A stretch of 64,000 nucleotides of DNA from Micromonospora craniellae (GTDB lineage Bacteria > Actinomycetota > Actinomycetes > Mycobacteriales > Micromonosporaceae), in contig NZ_CP061725.1 of assembly GCF_014764405.1 (NCBI RefSeq), forward strand, positions 1,736,001-1,800,000. The letters are read 5' to 3'. The position numbers and the translations under genes were made by a program. Below are positions 63,174-64,000 of the stretch, in pieces (the first letter of the stretch is position 1; each line of letters begins with the position of its first letter). The notes beneath the pieces were generated by a model. The model had not been told where the DNA came from, ran no database searches, and worked only from the letters and a program-made list of their open reading frames with translations.

Positions 63174-64000
63174 ACCTGTCCTCGGTCTCGAACAGCGGCA
63201 TTGTGGCCAGCGGCGGCACCATCTCGGTGGGCGGAAACGTCAGCGCGGAGCAGCACCTCCACCACGGCACCGCGCCGGGCTCGACCGGCTCCGCCGATTC
63301 CGTCCGTCGCCGCGCCGACGTGGCGGTCCTCACCGTGCTGCGGGAAGAGATGGCCGCCGTGGCCGAGGTACTCAGCCGCGCGCCGGACCATTGGGTGGAT
63401 CGGGCGTACGGGGGCGCTGCCGTGCACCGGGCCACCGTCTCCACACCAGAGGGACCACTACGCGTGGTGGCCACCCAGGCCCTCGAACCCGGTACGCACT
63501 CTGCCCTGATCGCCTTCCGGGACCTGTGTCAACGTTTTGCTCCGCAACTCGTCCTGCTGGTCGGGATCGCCGGGGCGGTGCGGGCCGACGTGGAGATCGG
63601 CGACGTGGTCCTTGCCGACGAGGTGATCTGGTACGACAGCCGACGGGAGACCGAGGACGGCCCCAAACGGCGAGGTCGGATCCAGGCGACCGCACCTGTG
63701 CTCCGGCGCCGGGTCAACGACTTCCTGGTCCGTCACGGCACGCTCTTCCAGCTCGAACCGGGGCGGAGCCATCGGATCCACCGTGGACCCGTCGGCTCGG
63801 GCAACGCGGTGGTGACCGACGCAGGTTCGGACATCCGTGGATGGCTGGTCGAGGTCCACGAAAAGGTCCTCGCGGTGGAGACCGAGGCAGGCGGGCTGGC
63901 CCAGGGCTTCTACGAGGCAGTGGACGGAGCCCGCCCGCTGCGCGGATGGATGACCATACGGGGCATCTCCGACCATGCCGACCGGCAGAAGGGCCATCGT
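63170..64000 (+). CDS. nucleoside phosphorylase-domain protein (cut by window edge)
   Basis: 277 codons visible. Residues 8-28 (NSGIVASGGTISVGGNVSAEQ) match the end of the upstream protein. From about residue 50 a PNP/UDP-phosphorylase (MTA/SAH-nucleosidase-like) domain follows: VAVLTVLREEMAAVAEVL, LLVGIAGAVRADVEIGDVVL, LAVETEAGGLAQGF (the usual VxxME replaced by VETE) and RGISDHADRQKGH with the catalytic Asp. Such domains are known as effector or sensor modules fused to NACHT/STAND ATPases in bacteria and fungi, so a downstream NLR-type region past base 64000 is possible but not visible. Coupled to the upstream gene. Confidence 0.85.
   Translation, partial: MNLSSVSNSGIVASGGTISVGGNVSAEQHLHHGTAPGSTGSADSVRRRADVAVLTVLREEMAAVAEVLSRAPDHWVDRAYGGAAVHRATVSTPEGPLRVVATQALEPGTHSALIAFRDLCQRFAPQLVLLVGIAGAVRADVEIGDVVLADEVIWYDSRRETEDGPKRRGRIQATAPVLRRRVNDFLVRHGTLFQLEPGRSHRIHRGPVGSGNAVVTDAGSDIRGWLVEVHEKVLAVETEAGGLAQGFYEAVDGARPLRGWMTIRGISDHADRQKGHR

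Overview
The base composition (very GC-rich with GC-rich third codon positions), the frequent GTG starts and the gene content (mtrAB, a WhiB regulator, FbiABC-type F420 genes, XRE-DUF5753/DUF397 pairs) point to a high-GC actinomycete. Several dispersed hairpin repeats resemble those I associate with Micromonospora and Salinispora, so a member of the Micromonosporaceae is my best guess. I see no tRNA, rRNA, CRISPR array, prophage or insertion sequence.

Layout. 1-8.9 kb: start of mtrB (cut by the window edge), mtrA, then a tightly overlapping membrane/AAA operon (281-aa membrane protein, DUF4129, DUF4350, MoxR, DUF58), a SpoIIM-like protein and an RDD protein. 9-15 kb: ahcY, manA, SIS-domain protein, Trm112-like protein and phosphomannomutase, all on the minus strand. 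15-32 kb: an accessory segment devoted mainly to polyamine and amino-acid use: a secreted Pro-rich protein, an aldehyde dehydrogenase with an internal deletion, an aminobutyraldehyde dehydrogenase and GABA aminotransferase pair, three gene remnants (saccharopine dehydrogenase-like, D-Ala ligase-like, VanX-like), a potDABC polyamine transporter with an FAD amine oxidase, an Lrp/AsnC regulator, an XRE/DUF397 pair, an omega-aminotransferase and a second FAD oxidoreductase. 32-45 kb: DUF3499, a metallopeptidase-fold protein, WhiB, fbiC, a Pro/Gly-rich membrane protein, cofD/fbiA, cofE/fbiB, an ArsR-like regulator, a NUDIX hydrolase, manC, a glycosyltransferase and a TIGR03089 protein. 45-61 kb: acetoacetyl-CoA synthetase, thioesterase, acyl-CoA dehydrogenase, UDP-glucose dehydrogenase, a 1721-aa multi-spanning membrane protein, purE/purK and a DUF255 thioredoxin-fold protein. 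61.5-64 kb: a two-gene unit of a membrane protein and a nucleoside-phosphorylase-domain protein, running off the window.

How it fits together. From memory, the order mtrBA / ahcY / manA / SIS / pmm / DUF3499 / metallopeptidase / whiB / cofD / cofE / manC / TIGR03089 is shared with Mycobacterium and Streptomyces; the 15-32 kb segment interrupts it. That segment could take polyamines from uptake (PotDABC) through transamination or oxidation to 4-aminobutanal, GABA and succinate semialdehyde. Three of its control regions share a G[GA]ATTC[CA]GT[AT]GC motif, which suggests one regulator, perhaps the local Lrp protein. ManA, phosphomannomutase and ManC together give GDP-mannose. FbiC, CofD and CofE make F420 but lack the usual fused reductase domain.

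Most unusual: the last two genes share a 21-residue motif (11 identities) at the C-terminus of the membrane protein and the N-terminus of the phosphorylase protein. That arrangement resembles amyloid-type signalling motif pairs of bacterial immune (NLR-type) modules and is the best candidate here for an undescribed system.
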